Both the position numbers and the translations under genes were made by a program. A DNA stretch of 64,000 nt from NCBI GenBank assembly GCA_002423105.1, contig DIUT01000033.1:3402-67401 (forward strand). Reading direction: 5' to 3'. How positions within the stretch are numbered: the stretch's first letter is position 1; the number at the start of each line of letters is the position of its first letter. Shown here piece after piece: positions 33,113 to 41,281 of this stretch. The notes beneath the pieces were generated by a model, which was not told the DNA's origin, searched no databases, and saw nothing but the letters and a program-made list of their open reading frames with translations. Source of the DNA: Geobacter sp. UBA6151. Its GTDB lineage: Bacteria > Desulfobacterota > Desulfuromonadia > Geobacterales > Pseudopelobacteraceae.

Positions 33113-33952
33113 TTATCTCCACATCATACCCATACCGCCACGATAGGCGGTCGAGTAGTTGCGGAACGGCATTCCTGCAGGAATGAAGGACAGGTTTGTG
33201 TTCATGGTATTTCTCAGGGTTGTTATGTTTGTCTGAGCGTTTGAACCGGTAATCGTCGGCAGATTGCTGTAGATGGTGCCCATCATACCGCGATAACGGT
33301 TCACATCAACCGTACCGTTGGTCCCGATCACCTGCCCTGCCTGCCCGCCCATCAATGTTGCCATGTTCCGTGCAGCGGTGTGCATGGCGGTATTGCGGCC
33401 CGCTATGTAGTCGGACATCATATTGGTGCCTGCTGGCAGGCCCACCTGCGTCCTCAGGGCATCCATCGCCTGCTGCAGGGTCGTATAGGAGCCGGTTTCC
33501 ATCATTTCACGCAGTTGTGTGGACATGGGGCTGATGAAATTGCTGACCGTTCCTGAAACTCCGCCTGTGGTTGGTGCAACGGCGACGGCATGCATGCTGA
33601 GCACGTAACTGCCCGTGACCGCCGTGTTGGTGTCTTTGTCGATGGTAACCCCCTGGGTTGCCAAAGCAACAATGGGGTATTTGCCAATATCTGCGGCATC
33701 AACATTCAGCGTGTACGCCCCGTTCTGGTCAGTGATGGCGGAAGGCTCCCCGGTATCCAGCCGGTAGTTCAGGTTCTTGTCCAAAAATACTGTGGCCTTC
33801 TCCAGATAGCCGTCTGCAACAGCTCCACTGACGGAAGCGCTTGTCGCAACCGGTGTCATCGAGGACATGCCGGTGCTGCTGCCGCTGCTGCCGCAGCCAG
33901 CTAACATGCCTGCTGAAAGAATGGTAAGTGCTGCCAGTGCCTGCTTTTTCAT
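33113..33952 (-). CDS. Met-rich lipoprotein, copy 2 of 3
   Basis: Protein of 279 residues from ATG 33952 (AAGGAG 9 nt before; the frame is open upstream but unsupported). It is almost identical to copy 1 over the whole length: lipobox MLAGC (Cys20), the FLDKNLNYRLDTGEP beta-domain and a Met-containing helical part. The main differences are a few residues in the Ser/Met linker and one fewer GM repeat at the C-terminus. The match extends into downstream non-coding DNA, showing a recent segmental duplication. It lies just downstream of the third paralogue. Confidence 0.72.
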   Translation of the reverse strand: MKKQALAALTILSAGMLAGCGSSGSSTGMSSMTPVATSASVSGAVADGYLEKATVFLDKNLNYRLDTGEPSAITDQNGAYTLNVDAADIGKYPIVALATQGVTIDKDTNTAVTGSYVLSMHAVAVAPTTGGVSGTVSNFISPMSTQLREMMETGSYTTLQQAMDALRTQVGLPAGTNMMSDYIAGRNTAMHTAARNMATLMGGQAGQVIGTNGTVDVNRYRGMMGTIYSNLPTITGSNAQTNITTLRNTMNTNLSFIPAGMPFRNYSTAYRGGMGMMWR

Positions 33953-34008
33953 GGTGTTCTCTCCTTTGGGGTATGTGGTGCTGTTACAACATCTGTGTAT
34001 GGCGCGAG

Positions 34009-34812
34009 TCACTTCCTGAAGCTTGAGGGCATGCTGGACATCATGCCCGTCATGGTTCTGCCCAGTTCTGCCATATCGGTCTGAGAGCGTGCTCCCATGA
34101 CGGTTGACATGTTGTTAAACATGGTTCCCATCATGCTGCGGTAGCGGGTAACATCAACGGTTACCGTTGAACCGCTCATGCTGATAACCTGATCCATCTG
34201 GTTTCCCATGAGCGTCGCCATGTTTTGTGCGGCAGTGTGCAGCGCTGTGTTATTGGCCGCTATGTAATCAGCCATGATATTTGTTCCGCCTGGCAATCCC
34301 ATTTGTACGCGCAGGGCATCTGCGGCCTGCTGCGTTGAGGTGTAGCTGCCCGTTTCCATCATTTCACGCAGTTGCGAAGTGATGGGGCTGATGAAGTTGG
34401 TGCTGGCCGTGCCGCTGACACTGTTCTTTGGCATACTGAGGAGGTAGCTGTTTGCAACGGGCTGATTGGTGTCTTTATCGATGGTTACCCCTTTGATGAC
34501 CAGCGCAACAATGGGGTATCTGCCTATATCTGCGGCATCAATGGTCAGCGTGTACGCCCCGTTCTGGTCAGTGATGGCGAAGGGTTCGCCTGCATCCAGT
34601 TGGTAGTTCGTCGGGGTTTTGTCCAAAAATACCGTGGCCTTCTCCAGGTAGCCGTCTGCAACTGAGCCCGAGATAGAAGCGACGAGAATGCCTGTGCCGC
34701 CGGAGCTGGCTCCTGCACTGGTAAAGCTTCCTGAACCGCATCCTGTGATGAGGGCAACGCTGATCAGGCATGTAGCAATTAATCGCCAATATGACGCATA
34801 CAGAGGGCTCAT
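34009..34812 (-). CDS. Met-rich lipoprotein, copy 3 (divergent)
   Basis: Protein of 267 residues. Lipobox LITGC (Cys25). It shares the beta-domain with copies 1 and 2 (VADGYLEKATVFLDKTPTNYQLDAGEPFAITDQNGAY) and the LREMMETGSYT helical part, but differs in many positions and ends in a Met/Ser-rich tail (TMTGMMSSMPSSFRK). Its start overlaps the DUF6502 gene stop by 4 nt, so the two are translated together. This may be the ancestral gene from which the others came (inference). Confidence 0.7.
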   Translation of the reverse strand: MSPLYASYWRLIATCLISVALITGCGSGSFTSAGASSGGTGILVASISGSVADGYLEKATVFLDKTPTNYQLDAGEPFAITDQNGAYTLTIDAADIGRYPIVALVIKGVTIDKDTNQPVANSYLLSMPKNSVSGTASTNFISPITSQLREMMETGSYTSTQQAADALRVQMGLPGGTNIMADYIAANNTALHTAAQNMATLMGNQMDQVISMSGSTVTVDVTRYRSMMGTMFNNMSTVMGARSQTDMAELGRTMTGMMSSMPSSFRK

Positions 34813-35729
34813 GCTGAACTGTCCTTTGAAGTGGATTTGCGGAAACGTCGCGTGGTTTTAAGGTGCTGTACTGTTGCTGCATCGGTTGTGGATTCGCTGT
34901 ACGAGTAAAGTCCGATGCGTATGCGCCGGTCTTGCTGTCGACCGGCGTGGGCATCGGCATCTATAAGCGTGTTAATGGCGGGTATCAGCTCGTCATGTAG
35001 TTTTTTCCAGTGGCACATAATCAGTGGCGTTAACAGATGCAGCGACTCAGCGGAAAGCTCATCGGCAAAGACAGCCTGCTCCAGATGACTCGTGCCATTG
35101 TGCATGACGTTGGTAACGGCAGCGTTCAGGTGGTCTCCGACGTTGTTTCCCAAGAAATCAAACATTTGCAGGGAATCATCTGCAGGAACAAAATTATGCC
35201 GGCGGACAGAAACCAGGTCGAGCTGTTCATCGTAACTGATACTACCCAGGCGGATCAGTTCATCCATCATGCTGCGGTGGTGTACGTTGCGGGTAACTTC
35301 CCGGGCCAGGGCTTCAAAGCTCGGCTCGGCGCCGAGTCGTTTTATGGTGCCCAGCACATGACCATCAGCATCACGGTATGCAGTTTCCGTTGTCCAGCGT
35401 GCGATCACTTCGGAGGCAAGCGGTTGCTTCCTGGTAATCTGGAGAGCCGTTTCCTGTCTGGTCAGGCGCGTAACCTCATAACGGTTGATACCGGTGGCGG
35501 TGCTGATGCGGCTCACCCTGCCGTGCTCCGGCGACCCCGGCTGCAAAGCATCGGCTTCATGCACAAAAACCCGCTTGATCACTTCATTGACAATTGTATA
35601 GGTAATGCCGTTTGCAAGACACAGTCGAACCAGGGGGGACAGTACGCGATTCAACATACTGATAAAGGGGCTATCCTTGGCGTTAAGGTTTTGAGCTGTT
35701 TTGCTCGGTTTTGTAGGGGCATCCGGCAT
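34809..35729 (-). CDS. DUF6502 family protein
   Basis: Protein of 306 residues, soluble. The N-terminal region has LSPLVRLCLANGITYTIVNEVIKRVFVHEAD and then a helix-turn-helix-like RVSRISTATGINRYEVTRLTRQE, the known core of this family of unknown function. The fold suggests DNA binding, so a regulator role is plausible (inference). It overlaps the lipoprotein copy 3 gene. ATG 35729 is preferred; a TTG three codons upstream is also open. Confidence 0.78.
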   Translation of the reverse strand: MPDAPTKPSKTAQNLNAKDSPFISMLNRVLSPLVRLCLANGITYTIVNEVIKRVFVHEADALQPGSPEHGRVSRISTATGINRYEVTRLTRQETALQITRKQPLASEVIARWTTETAYRDADGHVLGTIKRLGAEPSFEALAREVTRNVHHRSMMDELIRLGSISYDEQLDLVSVRRHNFVPADDSLQMFDFLGNNVGDHLNAAVTNVMHNGTSHLEQAVFADELSAESLHLLTPLIMCHWKKLHDELIPAINTLIDADAHAGRQQDRRIRIGLYSYSESTTDAATVQHLKTTRRFRKSTSKDSSA

Positions 35730-35760
35730 GGTTAACAAGCCTTAGTTGTTGAGTGTTGTT

Positions 35761-35796
35761 AAATGCGAATTTTTCACATTTAAAAAAGCCTGTCAA
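35761..35796 (-). promoter_or_regulatory. Inverted repeat and -35 box upstream of the DUF6502 gene
   Basis: The inverted repeat AAATGCGA-5 nt-TCACATTT (35761-35781) has one mismatch. On the minus strand a perfect -35 TTGACA (35791-35796) lies before it, but no good -10 was found. It may be an operator for the DUF6502/lipoprotein pair. Confidence 0.4.
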
Positions 35797-35814
35797 TGTT
35801 TTTCTGGTCAGAAT

Positions 35815-35848
35815 GCTTCAGCGCAAAAGACGGGACAAGGCAGATAAA
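35815..35848. repeat. Short remnant of the czcC 5' region
   Basis: A 20-nt exact match (CAGCGCAAAAGACGGGACAA) to the signal-peptide coding part of the TolC-family gene near 25164, with partial matches on both sides. It is a third scar of the same sequence in the island. Confidence 0.5.
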
Positions 35849-35916
35849 ACGGTTTACTATTCGCTCTGCTCCTGCAAGGAGTAAGGACTGATTGACGGAA
35901 AAAGGTGTGATGTAAC

Positions 35917-36564
35917 ATGGGAAAAAATGTACGTAACAGGTTTCTGATGCACGCTCATCTTCTGGCTTTGTTTACTATTGTCTATAACCTGGCGGAAGGA
36001 TTGATTTCGGTCTGGCTGGGGGTCGCCGACGAAACCCTGGCTCTGTTCGGTTTTGGAGTGGATTCATTTATTGAAGTTATTTCAGCGGTGGGGGTCTGGC
36101 ATTTGGTGCGCCGGATCAGGGCCAACGGAGGTGAAGCGCGGGATGAGTTTGAGCAGCGTGCGCTAAAGATAACCGGAGCGGCTTTCTACCTGCTGACCGC
36201 CGGGCTGCTGCTGACCGCAGGGATGAATCTGTACCAGCAGCACCGGCCTGAGACCACCTTCTGGGGGATCGTCATTTCGCTGATTTCCATCTCCTTCATG
36301 TGGTTCCTGCTCCACCACAAGAAAAAAGTCGGCACTGCGCTCAACTCACCGGCCATCCTGGCTGACGCTGCCTGTTCCCGTGCCTGCCTGTACCTGTCGC
36401 TGGTGTTGATGATCTCCAGCGTCGGTTACTCGCTGACCGGCATCGCCAGCCTTGATGCCATCGGCGCTCTGCTGATCGCCTGGCTGGCTTTCAAAGAAGG
36501 CAGGGAGGCCTTTGACAAAGCCAAAGGACTCTCCTGTTCTTGCTGTTGCGGCAGCTCGCCATAA
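35917..36564 (+). CDS. Cation-diffusion-facilitator-like transporter, copy 2
   Basis: Membrane protein of 215 residues, closely related along its length to the protein at 31177-31845 (shared FGFGVDSFIEVISAVGVWH and LNSPAILADAACSRAC). It has about six membrane segments and a Cys-rich tail (LSCSCCCGSSP). It is on the plus strand, opposite the rest of the island, and stands alone. A weak AAGG site lies before the ATG. Paralogues at both edges of the island suggest duplication with inversion. Confidence 0.8.
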   Translation: MGKNVRNRFLMHAHLLALFTIVYNLAEGLISVWLGVADETLALFGFGVDSFIEVISAVGVWHLVRRIRANGGEARDEFEQRALKITGAAFYLLTAGLLLTAGMNLYQQHRPETTFWGIVISLISISFMWFLLHHKKKVGTALNSPAILADAACSRACLYLSLVLMISSVGYSLTGIASLDAIGALLIAWLAFKEGREAFDKAKGLSCSCCCGSSP

Positions 36565-36646
36565 TCGCCATGCGTTAAACCCCTTCGCACCAATCCCCGG
36601 CCTGTTGCAACACGCCGCTCCCCTGCCTGTTGACCTTTCGAAACTG

Positions 36647-36655
36647 TGGTATACT
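36647..36655 (+). promoter_or_regulatory. Extended -10 promoter for the corrinoid/kinase operon
   Basis: TGGTATACT (TG-n-TATACT) is an extended -10 box, 34 nt before the first ATG of the long operon. The -35 region is poor (CTGTTG at 17 nt), which is common for extended -10 promoters. Confidence 0.5.
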
Positions 36656-36689
36656 TGCCTCAAAGTCTCGCATACAAGGGAGTCCTCCC

Positions 36690-37355
36690 ATGCTTGAACA
36701 GATCATCACCGCCTATAACGAAGCCATCTTTGACACCGACCGTGAACGGGCGCTCAGCATTGTCTCCCAGGCGGCAGAACAAGGGTTCTCTCCCGAAGAT
36801 ATCGTTTTCAAGCTGGTGGTGCCCGCCATTGAACAGATGCTGGCCTCAGTCAGCAGCAACATGGATGCCAACCTTGCCCAGCATTTTCTCACCTCGCAGA
36901 TCGCCGCAGAAATTATCGACCAGATGATTCCCCGCTTCAAGACAGCGCCGGAAATTGTCGGTACCATCGTGATCGGCACCTCTCCAGGCGATTTTCATGG
37001 CTTGGGTAAACGGATCGTCATTGGCTGTCTCAAGGCCCGTATGATCGAGGCGGTGGATCTTGGGCTGAATGTCCCGCCGGAACGCTTTGTGGATGCGGCG
37101 CTGGAGCATGGCGCGCAGGTGATCGGCATATCATCCATGATGGTGCATACGGCCAGGGGAGATAACGGTTGCCGGGCAGTGCGCAGACTATTGCAGGAGC
37201 GCGGGCTTGAGGACCGCTTCAGGATTATCGTTGGCGGGGCGCCTTACCGCTTTGATGAGCAGTTGTACCGGACTGTGGGGGCTGACTCCTGGGCCGAGAA
37301 CGCTGTGGCAGCCGGCCAGATCATTACTGACCTCATCAGGGAGGTGAAGTCATGA
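36690..37355 (+). CDS. Corrinoid (cobalamin-binding) methyl-carrier protein
   Basis: Protein of 221 residues of the MtaC/MtbC/MetH-B12-domain type. The N-terminal ~85 residues are the helical cap. The B12 fold then shows the complete signature D101-F-H103-G-L-G (DxHxxG; His103 would be the lower cobalt ligand), the SSMMVHTARG region and IIVGGAP (GG motif). In known systems this protein carries a methyl group between a substrate-specific methyltransferase and a second transferase. The next gene supplies a MtaA-like second transferase (4-nt overlap). No substrate-specific transferase or corrinoid activator is in the window. Start: GGGAG 5 nt before ATG 36690. Confidence 0.93.
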   Translation: MLEQIITAYNEAIFDTDRERALSIVSQAAEQGFSPEDIVFKLVVPAIEQMLASVSSNMDANLAQHFLTSQIAAEIIDQMIPRFKTAPEIVGTIVIGTSPGDFHGLGKRIVIGCLKARMIEAVDLGLNVPPERFVDAALEHGAQVIGISSMMVHTARGDNGCRAVRRLLQERGLEDRFRIIVGGAPYRFDEQLYRTVGADSWAENAVAAGQIITDLIREVKS

Positions 37356-38404
37356 TGACCGGCATGGAACGGCTGAAAGCTGCCATTAACGGCACCGCTG
37401 CCGACCGGATTCCGGTGTTCTGCAACCTGTTGGACCAGGGGGCGTCGCATCTGGGGCTTCCACTGAAGGAGTATTACGCAAACGGCGAGAACGTGGCCAC
37501 AGCCCAACTACAGATGCGCGAAAAATACGGGTATGACAACCTCTGGAGCCTGTTCTACGTAGGTAAGGAGGCTGAACTGCTGGGCTGCAAGCGGATCATC
37601 TACGCCAACGACGGTCCCCCCAACGTGGGGGAGATGATTATTCAGAAGCTTGATGATATTGCCAAACTCCAGGTGCCGGACGATATCTCCGACCATCCCG
37701 CTTTTCAGGAAGAGTTGAAATGCCTGCGTATCCTGCGCCGGGAGGCAGGAGGCACATACCCGATCTGCGCCTACGTTACCGCCACCATGACTCTACCGGC
37801 TCTGTTGATGGGGATGGAACACTGGATGGATCTTTTGTTTTGCGGGCCTGCTGACCTGCGTGAAGAACTGCTTAAGAAATGCCATGCCTTTTTTGTCAAA
37901 GAGGTACAGGCCTATCGCGACGCCGGGGCAGACCTGCTGCTCTATTCCAATCCCTTTGGTTCCACGGAGTTCGTGCCGATGCGCTATCTGCTGGAGCATT
38001 CGATGCCCTGGATTGAAAAGGACATCGCTGCCGCCGGTACGGCAGGGATGGTGTACTACTGTGGTAGCGCCCGTTTCAACAAGGTGATAGATGCCGTATT
38101 CCAGCGGACCGGTATCGGAGCCTATTACTTAAGCCCGCTGGATGATGTGGCCGAGGGTAAGCAGATCATTGCCGGACGGGCGCTCTGCTGCGGCACCATC
38201 AATGACATCCGGATGATCGACTGGCGGCCGGACAAGGTGCGTCAGGAGGTGAAGCGGATCGTTCTGGCGGGCAAGCCGGGGGGCAAGTTCCTGTTCGGGT
38301 CGCTTTTGATGCCGATGGCCATCCCTGAGGAGAATATTCGGGTCATGCTGGAGGCGGCCTATCTGTATGGCCGTCTGGAAGAGGGGGGAGGCGCTAATGG
38401 CTGA
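37352..38404 (+). CDS. Uroporphyrinogen-decarboxylase-family methyltransferase (MtaA/MtbA type)
   Basis: Protein of 350 residues with the UroD/MtaA barrel. The N-terminus (MERLKAAINGTAADRIPVF) is typical. In MtaA a zinc site is formed by HxC and a later Cys; here the corresponding places read VYYCGSARFN and GRALCCGTIND, so the His is replaced by Tyr. That makes the metal site different from classic CoM methyltransferases. Placement after a corrinoid-protein gene and before DUF1638 is the usual context for such proteins in methyl-transfer clusters. The true acceptor is unknown. Confidence 0.85.
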   Translation: MMTGMERLKAAINGTAADRIPVFCNLLDQGASHLGLPLKEYYANGENVATAQLQMREKYGYDNLWSLFYVGKEAELLGCKRIIYANDGPPNVGEMIIQKLDDIAKLQVPDDISDHPAFQEELKCLRILRREAGGTYPICAYVTATMTLPALLMGMEHWMDLLFCGPADLREELLKKCHAFFVKEVQAYRDAGADLLLYSNPFGSTEFVPMRYLLEHSMPWIEKDIAAAGTAGMVYYCGSARFNKVIDAVFQRTGIGAYYLSPLDDVAEGKQIIAGRALCCGTINDIRMIDWRPDKVRQEVKRIVLAGKPGGKFLFGSLLMPMAIPEENIRVMLEAAYLYGRLEEGGGANG

Positions 38405-38984
38405 CGATCGCCCGCTGCTGCTCGGTTGCGGCATCCTCCACAAAGAGGTCCGGCTGCTGATTGAGAAAAACAACTGGCCGCTGGATACCCTGTTTCTGGA
38501 CTCCATGCTGCATGTTGATTTTGATGCTCTGGCCAGGAGCCTCCAATCAGCTCTGGAGCGGGATGCCGGATGCAGGAATTTTGTCTTTTACGGAGCCTGC
38601 CACCCTTTGATGGAGCAGATGCTGCATCGGGCAGGCGCCTTTCGAACCGTGGGCCAGAACTGTGTGGAAATGCTGCTGGGAGTGGAGCGCTTCGGGGAAG
38701 AGCTGGCTGGCGGCGCGTATTTTCTGCTTGAGGACTGGGCTCTGCGCTGGGATCAGATGATAACCCGGACCTTTGGTCGTAATCCGATGATTGTCCGGGA
38801 CATTTTTACCGGCAGCCATTCCGTGCTGCTCTGCCTGCGTACTCCCTGTTCCGCTGATTTCAGTGCAGCAGCGGAGCATGCCGCCCGGCAGGCCGGTCTG
38901 CCACTGCGCTGGCTGGACGTTACCCTTGACAACCTTGAATCGGTCCTGCACACGGCGTTTAACCGAAGATTGCGGAGTAGCTGA
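38397..38984 (+). CDS. DUF1638 protein
   Basis: Protein of 195 residues from ATG 38397 (GGGGGAG just before). DUF1638 motifs: LLGCGILHKEVRLLIEKNNWPLDTLFLDSMLHVDFD and FVFYGACHPLMEQML. The family is often found next to corrinoid methyltransferase genes, but its role is not established. The conserved Cys and His (GCGILHKE, GACHP) could bind metal. It overlaps the UroD-type gene by 8 nt, and its stop overlaps the first kinase start by 1 nt (TGATG). The methyl module and the kinases therefore form one operon. Confidence 0.83.
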   Translation: MADDRPLLLGCGILHKEVRLLIEKNNWPLDTLFLDSMLHVDFDALARSLQSALERDAGCRNFVFYGACHPLMEQMLHRAGAFRTVGQNCVEMLLGVERFGEELAGGAYFLLEDWALRWDQMITRTFGRNPMIVRDIFTGSHSVLLCLRTPCSADFSAAAEHAARQAGLPLRWLDVTLDNLESVLHTAFNRRLRSS

Positions 38985-41257
38985 TGAACGAGACCATTAC
39001 CATACCCTCCGGGAGATTGGCCTATCTTGAGGAGCGGATCAGGAAGCTGGCCGGTGAAAAATCGGAGATGCAGCTGATCATACACCTGATGAACCGCATA
39101 AGCGCTCTGCCCGGTCTGGACAATATGATCGACAACATGCTGCAAAGCATTGTGGAGGTTGTGGGTGGTGACAACCTGATTCTGTATTACCGGATTGATG
39201 ATGAGCTGTTGTATGCCGACCTGCTCGGTGTCAGGAAGAGGCTGGAACTGATCGAGGACGGAACGGTGCTCCGGGTGTTTACCAGCGGTGAGCCTGAGGA
39301 GGTTAGAAGTTCGTTCTCTGAAACGCACATGCTGACCAGTGAATTTTCCGCTGCCTTCACCTGGGTATTTCCGCTTACCGTAGGCCAGGAGCGGGTCGGT
39401 GTGTTTAAATTGGTGAACCTGCATATCTCCATGCAGGAGATGTATCCGCAGTTTCCGGCATTTTTCAGGTATGTGGCCCTTGTGCTCAAGAACGAGATAC
39501 AAGGGCACAGCCGTTTGCAGCAGGCGTATGACCGGTTAAGCGACATCAATGCAGAGCTGGAGATGGAAATTGACGAACGGCAGCGGGCCGAACAGTCGCT
39601 GCTTACGGTGCGGGATCAATTGGAGGATACGGTGCGGGAGCGCACTGCCGAGCTGTCAGCCGCCAATGCGCAGTTGCAGCAGGAGCTGGCAGAACGTAAG
39701 CAGGCAGAGCAGGCTCTCCGCAAGAGCGAGACCATGTTGCGTGAAGCACAGCGCGTGGCTCATATCGGCTGTTGGGAACTGGATCTGTGCAGCAATCGAC
39801 TGACCTGGTCCGACGAGGTGTTCCGCATCTTCGAGCTTGACCCGCAGCAGTTCAGCGCGTCATACGAAGCCTTTCTGAACGCCATCCACCCTGAAGATCG
39901 TGAAGCGGTTGACCGTGCCTATTCCGATTCCCTTGTTACCAGAGCAGCCTATTCCATACATCACCGGCTGTTAATGCCCGATGGCCGGATCAAATATGTC
40001 CATGAGGAGTGCGCCTCGGAATTTGACGCTGACGGTGCACCGCTACGCTCGGTGGGCACGGTGCAGGATGTTACGGAGCGCAAACAGGCCGAGAATGAAG
40101 TCCGCCGCCTGAAGAACTACCTTGCCAACATCATCGACTCCATGCCGTCACTGCTGGTTGGTCTGGATAGCGATGGCAGGATCACTCAGTGGAACCGCCA
40201 GGCGGAAACCTCAACCGGCATTGCCATGGCCTTCGCTGTGGGCAGGCGGTTCACCGAACTGGCCCCGGACTTCACCCCCTGGATTGAACAGTTGCGTAGC
40301 GAGATCGAGCAGCGCCGTCCCGCTTCTCTGGAGAAACTGCTGATCGAAAAAGAAGGGGAGCGCCGTTTCTATGATCTGATGCTCTACCCGCTGATTGCCA
40401 ACGGCGTTGAGGGGACGGTAGTCAGGATCGAAGATGTCACCGAACGGACACACATCCAGGAGCTGATGATCCAGACCGAGAAGATGATGTCCGTAGGTGG
40501 GCTGGCGGCCGGCATGGCCCACGAGATCAACAATCCCTTAGGTATCATCACCCAGGCAGCCCAGAACATCGAGCGCCGGGTCTTACCTGACTTGCCCGCC
40601 AATCAGGCCGCAGCCGCAGAGGCCGGGGTCAGCCTGGAGCATCTTGGTATCTATTTCGAGCAGCGCCAGATTCACCAGTTCATCGCCAGCATTCGTGAAG
40701 CTGCCGCACGGGCCTCGCGCATCATCACCAATATCCTCCGTTTCAGCCGCCGCACTGAAATGACCGTGCAGTCTGCCCGCCTCCCCGAGATCATGGAGCA
40801 GGCGCTGGAACTTGCAGCCAATGACTACGATCTGAAAAAGAAATATGACTTTCGCAGCATAGTAATCATCCGTGACTATCAGCCTGACATGCCTGAACTG
40901 CCGGTGGCGCCTACGGAAATTGAGCAGGTGCTGCTGAACCTGCTGAAGAATGCAGCCCAGGCCATGATAACCAATCCGGCGGAACGCAAACCGTGCATAA
41001 CCCTGCGCATCAGCAAGCAGGAACGCTATGCCATGATTAAGGTTGAGGACAACGGTCCCGGCATGACTGAAGAGATCCGACGCCGGGTGTTCGAGCCGTT
41101 CTTCACCACTAAGGAGCCGGGCATCGGTACCGGTCTGGGACTTTCCGTTTCCTATATGATCGTCACCCAGAACCACAAGGGGATGATGGAAGTTTCATCG
41201 GCACCCGGCAGTGGAGCGCGCTTTACGGTCAAGTTGCCGCTGAACTGTGAGAGTTGA
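38984..41257 (+). CDS. Sensor histidine kinase 1 of the array (GAF-like + PAS + PAS)
   Basis: Soluble protein of 757 residues. A short coil and a GAF-like domain (~30-170), a long coiled coil with the ERTAELSAANAQLQQELAERKQAE pattern (~175-250), a first PAS_3 (~255-370), a second PAS (~378-500), then the transmitter shared by the array. His513 is in GMAHEINNPL. An insert of about 50 residues separates the H-box from RIITNILRFSRR. N-box NLLKNAAQAM, G1 DNGPGMT, F-box FEPFFTTKEPG and G2 GTGLGLSVS are intact. Its start overlaps the DUF1638 stop. Confidence 0.93.
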   Translation: MNETITIPSGRLAYLEERIRKLAGEKSEMQLIIHLMNRISALPGLDNMIDNMLQSIVEVVGGDNLILYYRIDDELLYADLLGVRKRLELIEDGTVLRVFTSGEPEEVRSSFSETHMLTSEFSAAFTWVFPLTVGQERVGVFKLVNLHISMQEMYPQFPAFFRYVALVLKNEIQGHSRLQQAYDRLSDINAELEMEIDERQRAEQSLLTVRDQLEDTVRERTAELSAANAQLQQELAERKQAEQALRKSETMLREAQRVAHIGCWELDLCSNRLTWSDEVFRIFELDPQQFSASYEAFLNAIHPEDREAVDRAYSDSLVTRAAYSIHHRLLMPDGRIKYVHEECASEFDADGAPLRSVGTVQDVTERKQAENEVRRLKNYLANIIDSMPSLLVGLDSDGRITQWNRQAETSTGIAMAFAVGRRFTELAPDFTPWIEQLRSEIEQRRPASLEKLLIEKEGERRFYDLMLYPLIANGVEGTVVRIEDVTERTHIQELMIQTEKMMSVGGLAAGMAHEINNPLGIITQAAQNIERRVLPDLPANQAAAAEAGVSLEHLGIYFEQRQIHQFIASIREAAARASRIITNILRFSRRTEMTVQSARLPEIMEQALELAANDYDLKKKYDFRSIVIIRDYQPDMPELPVAPTEIEQVLLNLLKNAAQAMITNPAERKPCITLRISKQERYAMIKVEDNGPGMTEEIRRRVFEPFFTTKEPGIGTGLGLSVSYMIVTQNHKGMMEVSSAPGSGARFTVKLPLNCES

Positions 41258-41281
41258 GTTATAGGCATTAAGGAGAGCGAT

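Noticed and set aside
36690..38404. Corrinoid and UroD genes considered as methionine synthase or porphyrin synthesis genes
   Set aside because: The corrinoid protein is a short stand-alone cap plus B12 unit, and the UroD-type protein is paired with it and lacks a heme-gene context, which fits MtaA/MtaC-type methyl transfer.
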